A stretch of DNA of 62,021 nt from Phenylobacterium sp. (GCF_013822795.1 NZ_PNLB01000026.1:1-62021); one strand, 5' to 3'; shown: positions 44,462 through 53,741, counted from the first letter of the stretch. Notes: generated from the sequence alone by a model not told the origin. Program-made: numbers and translations.

Positions 44462-45861
44462 TCCGCCTTAAGCTGATCCCTGCGCTGCTGGGCGCTACGG
44501 CGCTGACCGCCTGCGCCGTCGGACCGAACTACCAGGTCCCGGCGCCGGCGGCCTCGGGGCAGGGGGCGTTCATCTCGGCCGAACCGGCGATCGCCGCGGC
44601 CGACGCCCCTCCCGGCGACTGGTGGCGGCTGTTCCAGGACCCGACCCTCGATGGTCTGGTTCAGGAGGCCCTGGTCGCCAACAAGGATGTCGCTGTCGCG
44701 GCCGCGAACCTCTCGCGGGTGCGGGCGGTGCTGAGCGAGACCCGCTCGGGGCTGTTGCCGTCGACCACCATCTCGGCGTCGGGACAGCGCGTCCGCGGTC
44801 AGGACGTGGTGACGGGCCAGTTCGCCGAGGGCGACCAGTACCGCGCGGGCTTCGACATGTCGTACGAGGTCGACCTGTTCGGCCGCGTGCGCCGCAGCCT
44901 GGAGGCCAACCGCGCCGACGTGGCCGCCGCGCAGGCGGCGCTGGACGTGGTGCGCGTCTCGGTCGCCGCCGAGACCGCCCGGGCCTATGCCGACATCTGT
45001 GCGGCCAACGCCCAGATCGCGGTGACCAAGCGGACCATCGAGCTGCAGCAGAATACCTACGACCTGACCGCCCGTCAGCTTGAGGCCGGGCGCGGCACTG
45101 CTGCCGATACCTCGGCGGCGGCGACTCAGCTCGAGACCTCGAAGGCGGTGCTGCCGTCGCTCGACGCCCAGCGTTCGGCGGCGCTGTTCCGTCTGGCGCT
45201 GCTGACCGGCAAGACCCCGGCCGAAGCGCCGCAGGCGGTGTTGAGCTGCCAGGCGACGCCGCAGGTGGCTCAGGCTATCCCGGTCGGCGATGGGGCGGGC
45301 ATGCTCGCCCGGCGTCCAGACGTGCGTCAGGCCGAGCGGGACCTGGCCGCGGCCACCGCGCGCATCGGCGTGGCTACGGCCTCGCTCTATCCGTCGGTGA
45401 CCATCGGCGGCGGCATCGCCACCACCGGGGCGCGGAGCGGGGACCTTGGGGACGACTACACCTTCAATGTCGGGCCGCTGATCAATTGGAACTTCCCGAA
45501 CATCCTGGCCGCTCGCGCCCGTGTGAAGCAGGCTGGGGCCGGGGCGGAAGCCGCGCTGGCCACCTTCGAGAAGGTCAACCTGACCGCGCTGCAGGAGACT
45601 GAGACGGCCCTGACCCAGTACGCCCGCGAGCTCGACCGCCGCGCCGCGCTCAAGCGCGCCCGCGACGAAGGCGAGACCGCGGCCCGGCTGGCCCGCCTGC
45701 GCAACGAGGCCGGCGTCGACAGCCTGCTGGCCGTGTTAGTGGCCGAGCGCCAGCTGGCCTCGCTTGAGGCCCAGCTCGCGCAGTCCGACGCCCAGGTGAC
45801 CACCAACCAGATCGCCCTGTTCAAGGCGCTGGGCGGCGGCTGGGAAGCCGCCGGCGAATGA
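44458..45861 (+). CDS. Outer-membrane efflux channel, NodT/OprM family lipoprotein
   Basis: 467 residues with lipobox LTAC near residue 19, followed by AVGPNYQVPAP, the hallmark of the NodT/OprM group. Two repeated helical hairpin units: DLFGRVRRSLEANRADVAAAQA in the first and LAARARVKQAGAGAEAAL in the second. GTG 44458 overlaps the pump stop; GAAGGAGG lies 6 bases upstream. It completes the tripartite pump. A perfect 13-base-arm palindrome follows its stop. Confidence 0.95.
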   Translation: MIRLKLIPALLGATALTACAVGPNYQVPAPAASGQGAFISAEPAIAAADAPPGDWWRLFQDPTLDGLVQEALVANKDVAVAAANLSRVRAVLSETRSGLLPSTTISASGQRVRGQDVVTGQFAEGDQYRAGFDMSYEVDLFGRVRRSLEANRADVAAAQAALDVVRVSVAAETARAYADICAANAQIAVTKRTIELQQNTYDLTARQLEAGRGTAADTSAAATQLETSKAVLPSLDAQRSAALFRLALLTGKTPAEAPQAVLSCQATPQVAQAIPVGDGAGMLARRPDVRQAERDLAAATARIGVATASLYPSVTIGGGIATTGARSGDLGDDYTFNVGPLINWNFPNILAARARVKQAGAGAEAALATFEKVNLTALQETETALTQYARELDRRAALKRARDEGETAARLARLRNEAGVDSLLAVLVAERQLASLEAQLAQSDAQVTTNQIALFKALGGGWEAAGE

Positions 45862-45867
45862 CCCGCG

Positions 45868-45893
45868 CAGGGCGAGGGGATCCCCTCGCCCTG
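45868..45893 (+). terminator. Perfect palindrome after efflux operon
   Basis: A 26-base self-complementary sequence (arms CAGGGCGAGGGGA and its complement) begins 6 bases after the channel stop. No T-run follows, so it is a stabilising or Rho-assisted end rather than a proven intrinsic terminator. Confidence 0.6.
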
Positions 45894-45948
45894 TCGCAGG
45901 CTGCGGCTTGGCTCTTAGCTGCGGCAGAAAATCTCCATTGAGACGATA

Positions 45949-45971
45949 ATTCCTATTCACATTGTAGGAAT
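45949..45971. promoter_or_regulatory. Inverted repeat upstream of dipeptidase
   Basis: ATTCCTA (45949-45955), nine bases, TAGGAAT (45965-45971). It lies 48 bases before the dipeptidase start in an AT-rich stretch that also has TTGAGA at 45938. It is a possible operator. Confidence 0.4.
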
Positions 45972-46018
45972 GTAGCGGCGATCGCGCTGGGGCGGCGCCC
46001 GTTTCATTGGAGACGATC

Positions 46019-47254
46019 ATGATCTCGAGCGCACGACTGGCGCGTCGAACCCTGATGACCGCGGGGGCGATGCTGGGACTGATGTCGGCGCCGGCCATCG
46101 CCGCGGATGCCGCGGCAGTGCATGGCCGGGCCCTGGTCCTTGACGGCCACGTCGATGTGCTGCTGCCGGGGACCAACGCCCGCTACTACGCGCCTGACGG
46201 CACGACCTTCTCCGAACTCGGCAAGCTCAAGGCCGGCGGCGTCGACGCCTTGGTCTACGCGGTCGCGGTTTCGACCGGACCCGACACTCCTGAAGGGCAC
46301 GCCGCCGCTCGCGCCGAGGCGGACGCCAAGTTGGCGGCGATCCGTAAGCTGGCCGTCGATCATCCTGGCGACATCGCCATCGCCTACTCGGCCGAAGACG
46401 TGCGCAAGATCGTGGGGCAGGGCAAGATTGCGGTGCTGATCGGCTTCCAGAACGCCTACTCGCTGAAGCCCGACGTCGCCGAGTTCGATCGCCTAAAGGC
46501 CGACGGCGTTCGGGTCGCGGCCCTGAACCACGCCGGCAACAACGCCTTTGCGGATTCGTCGCGGCCCCAGCAAGGGGCCGGCGAGCAGCACGGCGGCCTC
46601 TCGCCCCTGGGCAAGGCCGCGGTCGGCCGTCTCAACGATCTGGGCGTCCTGATCGACGTGTCGCAGCTGACGCCCAAGGGCGTGTTCCAGACGCTGGAGC
46701 TGACCCGTACGCCGGTCGTGGCGACGCATTCGGCGGCGCGCGGCCTGGTCGACAACACCCGCAACCTGTCCGACGCCGAGCTCGACGCGATCAAAGCCAA
46801 CGGCGGGGTGGTGCAGGTCGTGCCGTTCAACGCCTATCTGCTGCCGGCGCCGACCGACTATGCGCAGCGGTTGAAGTCGCTGCGGGCGCAGTACGGCCTG
46901 GCGCTAGACAAGTCCGGCTACCAGGGCGCAGACGACCTTCCGGCTGATCGCCGCGACGCCTTCTTCGTCGCCTACCGAGCCCTGTCGCCCCAGGCCACGC
47001 TGAAGGACTATGTCGATCACATCGACTACATCGCCAAGCGCATTGGGGCCGACCACGTCGGCGTCGGCACCGACTTCAACCACGGCTCGGGCGTTCCGGG
47101 CTTCCGCGACGAGGCTGACGCCGCCAACGTGACGGGCGAACTGCTGGCGCGCGGTTACAGCGAGGAGCAGGTCGACGCGATCTGGGGCGGAAACTTCCTG
47201 CGTGTCCTGGCGGCGGCCGAAGCCGGGGCGAAAGGCCTGGCCAAGGCCGATTAG
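46019..47254 (+). CDS. Exported membrane dipeptidase (peptidase family M19)
   Basis: 411-residue zinc dipeptidase of the renal dipeptidase family. A signal peptide with RLARRTLMTAGAMLGL (weakly Tat-like) precedes LVLDGHVDVL (metal-binding HxD). Further zinc residues lie in VVATHSAARGL and HVGVGTDFNHGSG. ATG 46019 has GGAGA 6 bases upstream, so the TTG at 46007 is not used. It cleaves dipeptides in the periplasm, in line with the peptide-uptake theme of the window. It lacks a C-terminal anchor. Confidence 0.93.
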   Translation: MISSARLARRTLMTAGAMLGLMSAPAIAADAAAVHGRALVLDGHVDVLLPGTNARYYAPDGTTFSELGKLKAGGVDALVYAVAVSTGPDTPEGHAAARAEADAKLAAIRKLAVDHPGDIAIAYSAEDVRKIVGQGKIAVLIGFQNAYSLKPDVAEFDRLKADGVRVAALNHAGNNAFADSSRPQQGAGEQHGGLSPLGKAAVGRLNDLGVLIDVSQLTPKGVFQTLELTRTPVVATHSAARGLVDNTRNLSDAELDAIKANGGVVQVVPFNAYLLPAPTDYAQRLKSLRAQYGLALDKSGYQGADDLPADRRDAFFVAYRALSPQATLKDYVDHIDYIAKRIGADHVGVGTDFNHGSGVPGFRDEADAANVTGELLARGYSEEQVDAIWGGNFLRVLAAAEAGAKGLAKAD

Positions 47255-47374
47255 GCGCGGCCACGCCCCAGGCCAGCATCAGCAGACAAGCGGACACGAA
47301 CTAAGGGATTCGCCGGGTGTAGGCGCTCAGCAGATTGGGCGACCATTCGTCTTCAACCATAGAGGACGTGCGAA

Positions 47375-47698
47375 ATGGTCCGACTGATGAATCCCTGGGC
47401 GAGCGTACGCTTCGTCTCGATCCTGGCTGTGGGCGGGTTGGCTTTGAGCGGCTGCGCCACAACTGACTACGTCAATGAGCAGATCGCTGCGGTCAACGGC
47501 CGTATCGACGCCGTCGACGCTAAGGCGACAGACGCAATTCAACGCGCCGACGCCGCCAACAGCGCGGCCCAGGCGGCGGGGAATGACGCTCGGAACGCTA
47601 ACCAGCGGCTCGATCAGTTGACCGCCCGTGTCGACCGAAATGAGCAGATGGCCATGCAGGCGGCTCAAACCCGCAGTGCGAAGATGCCGAGAAACTGA
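47375..47698 (+). CDS. Small alanine-zipper lipoprotein (Lpp-like)
   Basis: 107 residues. Lipobox ALSGC (Cys near residue 27), then a heptad-patterned helix (VNEQIAAVNGRIDAVDAKATDAIQRADAANSAAQAAG) like Braun or OprI lipoproteins. It lacks the C-terminal Lys used for peptidoglycan linkage in Lpp; the end is AKMPRN. ATG 47375, or 47387. It is followed 83 bases later by an L,D-transpeptidase-like gene on the same strand. Confidence 0.85.
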   Translation: MVRLMNPWASVRFVSILAVGGLALSGCATTDYVNEQIAAVNGRIDAVDAKATDAIQRADAANSAAQAAGNDARNANQRLDQLTARVDRNEQMAMQAAQTRSAKMPRN

Positions 47699-47781
47699 TC
47701 GTCCCAATTTCGACGATCTGCGCCGTCAAACGTTCGCTCTCTACGCCAGTTGTTTGGCGTCGGGTTGGTGGGACGAATTTT

Positions 47782-48552
47782 ATGCGCGATCCTTTGAAAG
47801 CGATATTGGCGGCTTGGGCGCTTGGTGTGTTGTCGGTCGGGGTCCCTCCAGCCTCGGCCGCAGCCGCCACGCCCGAACGTTCGGCCGAGCAGGCGCAGAC
47901 GCCGGCTTCGAAAGAGGTCGTGCGGCTGGCGGACTGGGTGATTGCGTCGGACGACTACGACGGCATGCCGTTCTTGATCATCGACAAGGTGTCGGCCGAG
48001 GTCTTCGTGTTCGGCGGCGACGGCAGGCTGCGCGGCGTGGCGCCGGCCCTATTGGGCCTAGCCCATGGGGACGATTCAGCGCCGGGTATCGGTGAAAAGG
48101 AACTGTCGAAAATCACGCCGGAGGAACGTACGACGCCTGCCGGCCGATTCGTCATGGGCTTCGGCGAATCGCCGAGCGACAAGGACGTCCTCTGGGTCGA
48201 CTACGATACGGCTGTCTCGATCCACCAGGTGCCGCTCAACAATCCCAAAGAGCACCGTCTGCAGCGCTTGCAGTCGCCCACCCCAAAAGACAATCGCATC
48301 ACCTTTGGATGCATCAACGTGCCGGTGGAGTTCTACGAGAAGATCGTGCAGCCCACGTTCGCCGGCACTAAGGGCGTGGCCTACGTGCTGCCGGAAACCC
48401 GCCCGCTGGAGGAAGTCTTCGCGGCTTTCCGCCCGCAGGACGCCTCACGCTCGGAACTGGCCGCCAGCAGCGCTACGGGCGTTGATGCGGCCGACACCGT
48501 CGCGACGGGTTCGACGGACGTCTTTCCCTATTCGACCGCCAACAGTCACTGA
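47782..48552 (+). CDS. Exported L,D-transpeptidase-like (YkuD fold) protein
   Basis: 256 residues with a signal peptide (ILAAWALGVLSVGVPPASA). The YkuD-like domain has the expected SIHQVPL histidine, and 30 residues later the nucleophile region ITFGCINVP, where the usual SHGC reads TFGC. The catalytic Cys is kept but the His before the Gly is Phe. It would act on periplasmic peptidoglycan as a crosslinker, anchor or hydrolase. The C-terminal 50 residues are low complexity. Position next to the Lpp-like gene suggests envelope tethering, which is inference. Confidence 0.8.
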   Translation: MRDPLKAILAAWALGVLSVGVPPASAAAATPERSAEQAQTPASKEVVRLADWVIASDDYDGMPFLIIDKVSAEVFVFGGDGRLRGVAPALLGLAHGDDSAPGIGEKELSKITPEERTTPAGRFVMGFGESPSDKDVLWVDYDTAVSIHQVPLNNPKEHRLQRLQSPTPKDNRITFGCINVPVEFYEKIVQPTFAGTKGVAYVLPETRPLEEVFAAFRPQDASRSELAASSATGVDAADTVATGSTDVFPYSTANSH

Positions 48553-48634
48553 GAGGTGAGGAAGCGCCTAGCGCTTGGGGCGCGGCGTCCCACCGCCGTG
48601 CGCTGAATCCGCCCTCGGGAAAGGCGGGAAAAAA

Positions 48635-48711
48635 TGGTCGGAGTGGCAGGATTCGAACCTGCGACCCCCGCGTCCCGAACGCGGTGCTCTACCAGACTGA
48701 GCCACACTCCG
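48635..48711 (-). tRNA. tRNA-Pro (CGG)
   Basis: Read on the minus strand: acceptor CGGAGTG with CACTCCG, anticodon arm CCGCG-TTCGGGA-CGCGG giving anticodon CGG, T-arm GCAGG-TTCGAAT-CCTGC, and an encoded CCA end. It decodes CCG. Confidence 0.96.
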
Positions 48712-48855
48712 ACTTGGGAGGGCGCCTTATAGAGGCGATCGTTCAGCACCGCAAGCGGGTCAGAAAGACCTTTTTTGGGGCGTTGCATCCGGCGAAGTGT
48801 TGAGCTATCTCCACGCCCTCGCCGCGGGGGACATATCCCCCCGAGCCGTTCCTGC

Positions 48856-48929
48856 TGGGGAATGGTGTAATGGTAACACTGCGGTTTTTGGTACCGTCAT
48901 TCTAGGTTCGAGTCCTAGTTCCCCAGCCA
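48856..48929 (+). tRNA. tRNA-Gln (TTG)
   Basis: Acceptor TGGGGAA with TTCCCCA, anticodon loop TTTTGGT with anticodon TTG, T-arm CTAGG-TTCGAGT-CCTAG, encoded CCA at the end. It decodes CAA (and CAG by wobble). Confidence 0.96.
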
Positions 48930-48936
48930 TCTCCCC

Positions 48937-49875
48937 CTAGAGTTCAGCGACCGCCGTCGCGACCACGCGCCGGATCCAGGCGTGAGCGGGTCGCTTGTCG
49001 TGGCGGCTGTGCCAGTACATGCGCACTTCGGGCGCGGGGCTAGGGATCGGCAACTGGAAGAGGTCCAGGCCTGCCTCGACGGCCACGGCGCGGGCGTACT
49101 GGACGGGCAGGGCGGCGATCAGGTCGCTGCGTCCCACGGCTAGCGCCACGCTCTGGAAGTGCGGCAGTCCCAACACCACCTCGCGACGCGCGCCGATCGC
49201 GGCCAGCGCTTCGTCGACGTCGCCGGACATATCGCCGGAGATGGTGCGGATCGCCTGGGGCAGGGCGCAGAACTGCTCAAGCGGAATCGGCGAGCCCGGC
49301 GGCAGGTCGCGCAGCGCGTCGTGCCCCTTGGCCGCGACGACTGCAAAGGGCGAGACGAACAGCACCTGACTCGAAACCCAATCGGGAACCTGCAGCGGCC
49401 GCTCCAGCGCCAGGTCAATGGCGTCGTCCAGCAGCAGGCGGTCGACGTCGCCATGGGCCGAGTCGAGAAAACGCAGCCGTATCCCAGGCGCCTCGGCGCG
49501 CAGCCGTGCGGCCAGGCCTGGCAGCACCAGCGTCGAGAAGAAGTCTGCACCCAGCAGGGTGAAGCTGGCCTGGGCGGTCGCCGGGTCGAATCGCTGATCC
49601 CCGAACAAGCCGCGCTCAAGGTTGTTCAACGCGTCGCGAACAAACGGGGCCAGGGTCTCGGCGCGCGGCGTCGGCGTCATCTCAGGGCCGCGTCGGATAA
49701 ACAGCTGGTCGTCCAGCGCCGCGCGCAGGCGAGCCAGGGCCGCGCTGACCGCCGGTTGGCTGAGGCCAACGCGCTCGCCCGCGCGTGTGACGCTGCGCTC
49801 ACGGATCAGGGCGTCGAAGACGCGCAGCAGATTGAGATCGAAGGTCTGAAAATTCATGCGCGTGATGGCGCCCAT
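48937..49875 (-). CDS. LysR-family transcriptional regulator
   Basis: 312 residues. N-terminal helix-turn-helix (FDALIRERSVTRAGERVGLSQPAVSAALARLRAAL) and a periplasmic-binding-protein-like effector domain. The NodD/ NahR-like start MNFQTFDLNLLRVFDAL occurs a few residues in, so ATG 49857 may be the actual start instead of 49875. It is divergent from the cupin gene (75 bases between start codons), which is its probable target. Effector unknown. Confidence 0.94.
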   Translation of the reverse strand: MGAITRMNFQTFDLNLLRVFDALIRERSVTRAGERVGLSQPAVSAALARLRAALDDQLFIRRGPEMTPTPRAETLAPFVRDALNNLERGLFGDQRFDPATAQASFTLLGADFFSTLVLPGLAARLRAEAPGIRLRFLDSAHGDVDRLLLDDAIDLALERPLQVPDWVSSQVLFVSPFAVVAAKGHDALRDLPPGSPIPLEQFCALPQAIRTISGDMSGDVDEALAAIGARREVVLGLPHFQSVALAVGRSDLIAALPVQYARAVAVEAGLDLFQLPIPSPAPEVRMYWHSRHDKRPAHAWIRRVVATAVAEL

Positions 49876-49949
49876 AACATCGTTCGATTTCCGTGAGCGC
49901 GATCCTGCCCTTACTCGATCAGCCTCTGCAAACCGAAGGAGGTCCGGCC

Positions 49950-50414
49950 ATGACCAACGATCAAGCGTTCTGGTTCCTCAACACCCGCATCGTCATCCGC
50001 CGCGCCTCGAGCGAGGCGGCTGATGGTCTTTGCATTCAAGAGCACTGGATGCCCTATGGGGACTCCCCGCCGATGCACGTGCACGAGCGCGAGGACGAGA
50101 TTTTCCATCTGGTGGAAGGCGTGGTGCGCTTTCGCGTCGGCGAGCAGGAACGAATCGTCCGGGCCGGCGAGACGGTGGTCGGCCCCAAGGGCGTGCCGCA
50201 CGGCTTCGTCGTCGGATCGGCGGCCGGCGCCCGCTGCCTGATCATGACCCGCGGCGGTGATTTCGAGGGGTTCGTGCGGGAGATGGGGCGTCCGGCGGCC
50301 GCGCCGGGGCTGCCGGCGCCGGTCGCACCGACCCCGCAGATGCAGTCGGTGCTGAGCGAGGCCGCTGCGGGCCATCGCATCGCCCTGGTGGGGCCGCCGA
50401 TGGGGCTGGGTTAG
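49950..50414 (+). CDS. Cupin-fold protein
   Basis: 154-residue single-cupin protein: HVHEREDEIFHLVEGVVRFRVGEQE is motif 1 with metal-binding His and Glu, and GPKGVPHGFVV is motif 2 with the last His. ATG 49950 follows AAGGAGG exactly; the longer frame to 49893 is not needed. Possibly a metal-dependent oxygenase or small-molecule binding protein, controlled by the divergent LysR regulator. The stop overlaps the stop of the convergent acetyltransferase. Confidence 0.9.
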   Translation: MTNDQAFWFLNTRIVIRRASSEAADGLCIQEHWMPYGDSPPMHVHEREDEIFHLVEGVVRFRVGEQERIVRAGETVVGPKGVPHGFVVGSAAGARCLIMTRGGDFEGFVREMGRPAAAPGLPAPVAPTPQMQSVLSEAAAGHRIALVGPPMGLG

Positions 50415-50956
50415 GCGCCGCCCAGGACCATGCCGGCGGCGTCCGGGGCGCTGGAGTCGCCGCCATTGAGGCTTTTGCGCATCCAGACGATGTCGACCCA
50501 ACGCCCCTTCTTCCAGCCGAAGCCCTTGCCGACCCCAGCGTGTTCGAAACCGAGCGAGCGGTGCAGGCCGATTGAGCCGGCGTTTTCGGAGTCGCCGATC
50601 ACCGCGACCACCTGGCGGATGCCGAAGTCCTCGCAGGCTGCAATGACGGCGCCCAGCACCGCCTTGCCGACACCGCGGCCGAGCGCGTCCGGCGCGATGT
50701 AGACGCTGTCCTCGACCGTGTAGCGATAGGCCGCGCGCGGCCGGAACGGTCCGGCATAGGCGAAGCCCAGAACGCGGCCGGCGTCCTCGGCGACCAAGTA
50801 TGGCAGACCGCGCTCGACGATCGCCTGGCGGCGGGCGGCCATGTCCTGGATCGTCGGGGGCACCTCCTCGAAGGTGCCGAAACCGTTCAGCACGTGGTGG
50901 CCGTAGATCTCGGCCAGCGCCGTGGCGTCCTCCGTCGTCGAAGCCCTGACGATCAC
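50411..50956 (-). CDS. GNAT N-acetyltransferase (phosphinothricin-acetyltransferase-like)
   Basis: 181 residues. N-terminal IVRASTTEDATALAEIYGHHVLNG, and the acetyl-CoA-binding motif A YIAPDALGRGVGKAVLGAVI, followed by NAGSIGLHRSLGFEHAG, as in the PAT/bar subgroup. GTG 50956 overlaps the TGA of the upstream peptidase gene (GTGA), so the two are co-translated; the longer frame to 51136 is antisense coding. The natural substrate is not known. Related enzymes acetylate methionine sulfone or sulfoximine analogues. Confidence 0.92.
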   Translation of the reverse strand: MIVRASTTEDATALAEIYGHHVLNGFGTFEEVPPTIQDMAARRQAIVERGLPYLVAEDAGRVLGFAYAGPFRPRAAYRYTVEDSVYIAPDALGRGVGKAVLGAVIAACEDFGIRQVVAVIGDSENAGSIGLHRSLGFEHAGVGKGFGWKKGRWVDIVWMRKSLNGGDSSAPDAAGMVLGGA

Positions 50957-53034
50957 TGTTCCCAACCCCGTTCCTGCGCCCAGATGGCGAAGGCGTAGTC
51001 GAGGGCGATTTCCTTGAGGAAGTCGAAACGGCCGGACGCGCCGCCGTGCCCGGCCTCCATGTTGATCTTCAGCAGGATCGGGGCATCGCCCGTCGTGTTG
51101 TCGCGCAGCTTGGCGACCCACTTCTGCGGCTCCCAATAGGTCACCCGCGGGTCGCTGAGCCCGCCAGTCGCTAGGATCGGCGGATAGGGCTTGGCGGTGA
51201 CTTGGTCGTAGGGGCTGTAGCCCGCGATGCGGTCATATGCGGCGGGGTCCTCCAGCGGATTGCCCCACTCGGGCCATTCGGGCGGCGTCAGCGGCAGAGT
51301 GGTGTCGCTCATGGTGTTGAGCACGTCGACGAACGGTACGGCGGCGATGATGCCGCTCCAGAGGTCCGGGCGCATGTTGACGACCGCCCCCATCAGCATG
51401 CCGCCGGCCGAGCCGCCATAGGCGACCATCCGCCCAGCCTTGCCATAGCCGTTGGCGCTCAGGTGCTCGGCGCTGGCGATGAAGTCGGTGAAGGTGTTGG
51501 TCTTCTTCTCCTTGCGGCCGTCGAGGAACCAGCCCCAGCCCTTGTCGGAGCCGCCGCGGATGTGCGCCACCGCCCAGATCCAGCCTCGGTCGACGAGACT
51601 GAGGTTGCGGATCGAGAAGGTCGGCTCCATGGCGTGGCCGTAGGAGCCGTAGCCGTAGAGCAGCAGCGGCGCGGAGCCGTCGAGCGGCGTGTCCTTCAGC
51701 ATCAGCACGGTGACCGGCACCTGGACGCCGTCCTGCGCCGTCGCGTAGAGCCTCCGCGCGACGTAACGGGACGGGTCGTGGCCCGAGGGGATCTCCTGCG
51801 TCTTGCGCAGGGTCCGTTCGCGACTGGCCATGTCGTAGTCGAACCACTGCCTCGGTGTGGTCGGCGACTGGTAGACGAAGCGCGTCAGCGTCGTCTCGTA
51901 CTCCAGCCCGCCTTCCAACGAGAGGGCGTAGGCTTCCTCGTCAAAGGCGATCTCGTGGCTGGCGCCGTCGCGAGCCATGATCACGATGCGGTCGTTGGCG
52001 TTCACCCGCTCCAGGCGCGCCAGGAAGCCGGCGAAGGCGGCGAAGCCGGTGATGAAACGGCCGGGCTCATGGGCCACGAAATCGGTCCAGGTCGCGCGGG
52101 CCGGGACCGACGCGGAAGACTGGGCGAGCTTGAAGTCCACGGCGCCATCGGCGTTGGTGCGGATCACCCAGCGGTCCGACCAGTGGTCGAGTTCGTACTT
52201 CACGCCCTCTTGGCGCGGCTCGGCCACCACCGGGGCGGCGGCCGGATCGGCGGCCGGAATCAGCCAGAGCTCAGTGGTCTCCTGGTTGCCGACATGGATG
52301 AGGATGTGGCTGCGGTCGGACGCCAGGCCAACGCCGAGGAACATGCCCTCGTCGGTCTCCTCGTAGACCAGCACGTCGTCGCCGCCGCGCGACGGGCGAC
52401 GATAGACCTTGGAGGGGCGGGCGTTCTCGTCGCGCCAGATCCAGAAGATCCACTTGCTGTCGGGCGAGAACACGAACGAGCCGTAGGCGCTGTCGATCGC
52501 GTGATCGAACGTCTGGCCGCTCTCCAGGTCCTTGACCCGGATCGTGTAGTACTCCGAGCCCTGCTCATCGGCCGCCCAGGCGTAGAGCTTGTGGTCGGGA
52601 CTGTGGCTGGCGGCGCCGACCTGGAAGAACGACTTGCCCTTGGCCAGGGCGTCCTCGTCCAGCAGGACCTGTTCCTCGCCTCCGCCGCGCGCGCGGCGGC
52701 CGTGGACGGGGTGCTCAGCACCGATCTCGTAGCGGGCGTAGTACTCCCAGGGACCGTCGGGGGCAGGGACGCTGGAATCGTCCTCCTTAATGCGACCCTT
52801 CATCTCGGCGAACAGCTGGGCCTGCAGCGCCTCGGTCTTTCCGAGCAGCGCCTTCGTGTAGGCGTTTTCCGTTTCCAGGTGCTCTCGGATGTCGGCCCGC
52901 AGGACCTTGGGGTCGCGCAGCACCTCGCGCCAGTTGTCGTCCTTCATCCAGGCGTAGTCGTCGGTGCGGGTGCGGCCCAGCTGTTCGATGACCTTGGGGA
53001 CGCGGGCGGCGGCGGGGGGCTTGGGAGCGCTCAT
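50953..53034 (-). CDS. Prolyl oligopeptidase-family serine peptidase (S9A, oligopeptidase B-like)
   Basis: 693 residues. N-terminal seven-bladed propeller, then an alpha/beta-hydrolase domain with nucleophile Ser in GGSAGGMLMG and the catalytic His in AGHGGASGRFD. The regular DDYAWMKDDNWREVLRDP N-terminal signature is that of oligopeptidase B (cleavage after basic residues) in the cytoplasm. There is no signal peptide. It is followed by the GNAT gene through a GTGA overlap. Confidence 0.95.
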   Translation of the reverse strand: MSAPKPPAAARVPKVIEQLGRTRTDDYAWMKDDNWREVLRDPKVLRADIREHLETENAYTKALLGKTEALQAQLFAEMKGRIKEDDSSVPAPDGPWEYYARYEIGAEHPVHGRRARGGGEEQVLLDEDALAKGKSFFQVGAASHSPDHKLYAWAADEQGSEYYTIRVKDLESGQTFDHAIDSAYGSFVFSPDSKWIFWIWRDENARPSKVYRRPSRGGDDVLVYEETDEGMFLGVGLASDRSHILIHVGNQETTELWLIPAADPAAAPVVAEPRQEGVKYELDHWSDRWVIRTNADGAVDFKLAQSSASVPARATWTDFVAHEPGRFITGFAAFAGFLARLERVNANDRIVIMARDGASHEIAFDEEAYALSLEGGLEYETTLTRFVYQSPTTPRQWFDYDMASRERTLRKTQEIPSGHDPSRYVARRLYATAQDGVQVPVTVLMLKDTPLDGSAPLLLYGYGSYGHAMEPTFSIRNLSLVDRGWIWAVAHIRGGSDKGWGWFLDGRKEKKTNTFTDFIASAEHLSANGYGKAGRMVAYGGSAGGMLMGAVVNMRPDLWSGIIAAVPFVDVLNTMSDTTLPLTPPEWPEWGNPLEDPAAYDRIAGYSPYDQVTAKPYPPILATGGLSDPRVTYWEPQKWVAKLRDNTTGDAPILLKINMEAGHGGASGRFDFLKEIALDYAFAIWAQERGWEQ

Positions 53035-53073
53035 GGCAAGCTACATGCGCCGCCGCGGGCCGCGCCTCAAGGC

Positions 53074-53559
53074 CTAGAGCAGAACCGCGTCCACGGCCGT
53101 GCAGGCGAACTCCTCGATGGTGTTTTCGACCGCCAGCTTCTCGATCACCGCGTTCTTGAGGATCATGGTGTAGCGGGCGCTGCGTTCGCCCAGATGATAA
53201 CCGTCGGCCCGCACGCTGAGGCCGAGCTTGCGGGTCAGTTCGAGATTGCCGTCGGAAAGGAAGCGGATCTTGCGGCCTGGATCGAGCTCCTGGGCCCAGC
53301 GGTCCATGACCCAGGGATCGTTGGGGGTGACGCAGGCCAGCAGCTGGAACCCCGCCGATCGTAGCCGCTCAGCGTTGGCGATGAAGTCGGGGAGGTGCTT
53401 TTGCGCGCAGGTCGGGCTGAAGGCGCCGGGCATGCCCATGACGATGGCGCGCCGACCCTCGAACAGCCGCTCGGTCGACAGGACCGTCAGCTCGCCGCTT
53501 TGAAGTTCTGCAAGGGAGGCCGGGGGGATCCGCACCCCGGCGGCGATACGCTTCAACAT
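53074..53559 (-). CDS. Peroxiredoxin (Prx5-like, one visible peroxidatic Cys)
   Basis: 161 residues, thioredoxin fold. Peroxidatic motif MPGAFSPTCAQKHLPDF with Cys near residue 51, which reduces hydroperoxides. Two other Cys are near residues 75 and 155. The Prx5 group usually works with glutathione or glutaredoxin. The protein starts with a short extension (MLKRIAAGVRIPPASL) rather than the direct core. It sits 39 bases downstream of the peptidase start, in the same direction. Confidence 0.92.
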   Translation of the reverse strand: MLKRIAAGVRIPPASLAELQSGELTVLSTERLFEGRRAIVMGMPGAFSPTCAQKHLPDFIANAERLRSAGFQLLACVTPNDPWVMDRWAQELDPGRKIRFLSDGNLELTRKLGLSVRADGYHLGERSARYTMILKNAVIEKLAVENTIEEFACTAVDAVLL

Positions 53560-53741
53560 GCTCGGCTCAACTCTCCGTGCGAGTCTTGTGCCGGGCTCCC
53601 TACTGGCCGCTTAATAGCGCGCACAGAGACGCCGCGCGGCAATCGGGCGCGGCCCAGCGGACTTTCCGCTAACGGCGTTCTTAACTAAGTAACGCTCATC
53701 GTCGGGGAGCGTACGAGTTCTTTAGTCTAGGGGCGAATGCC

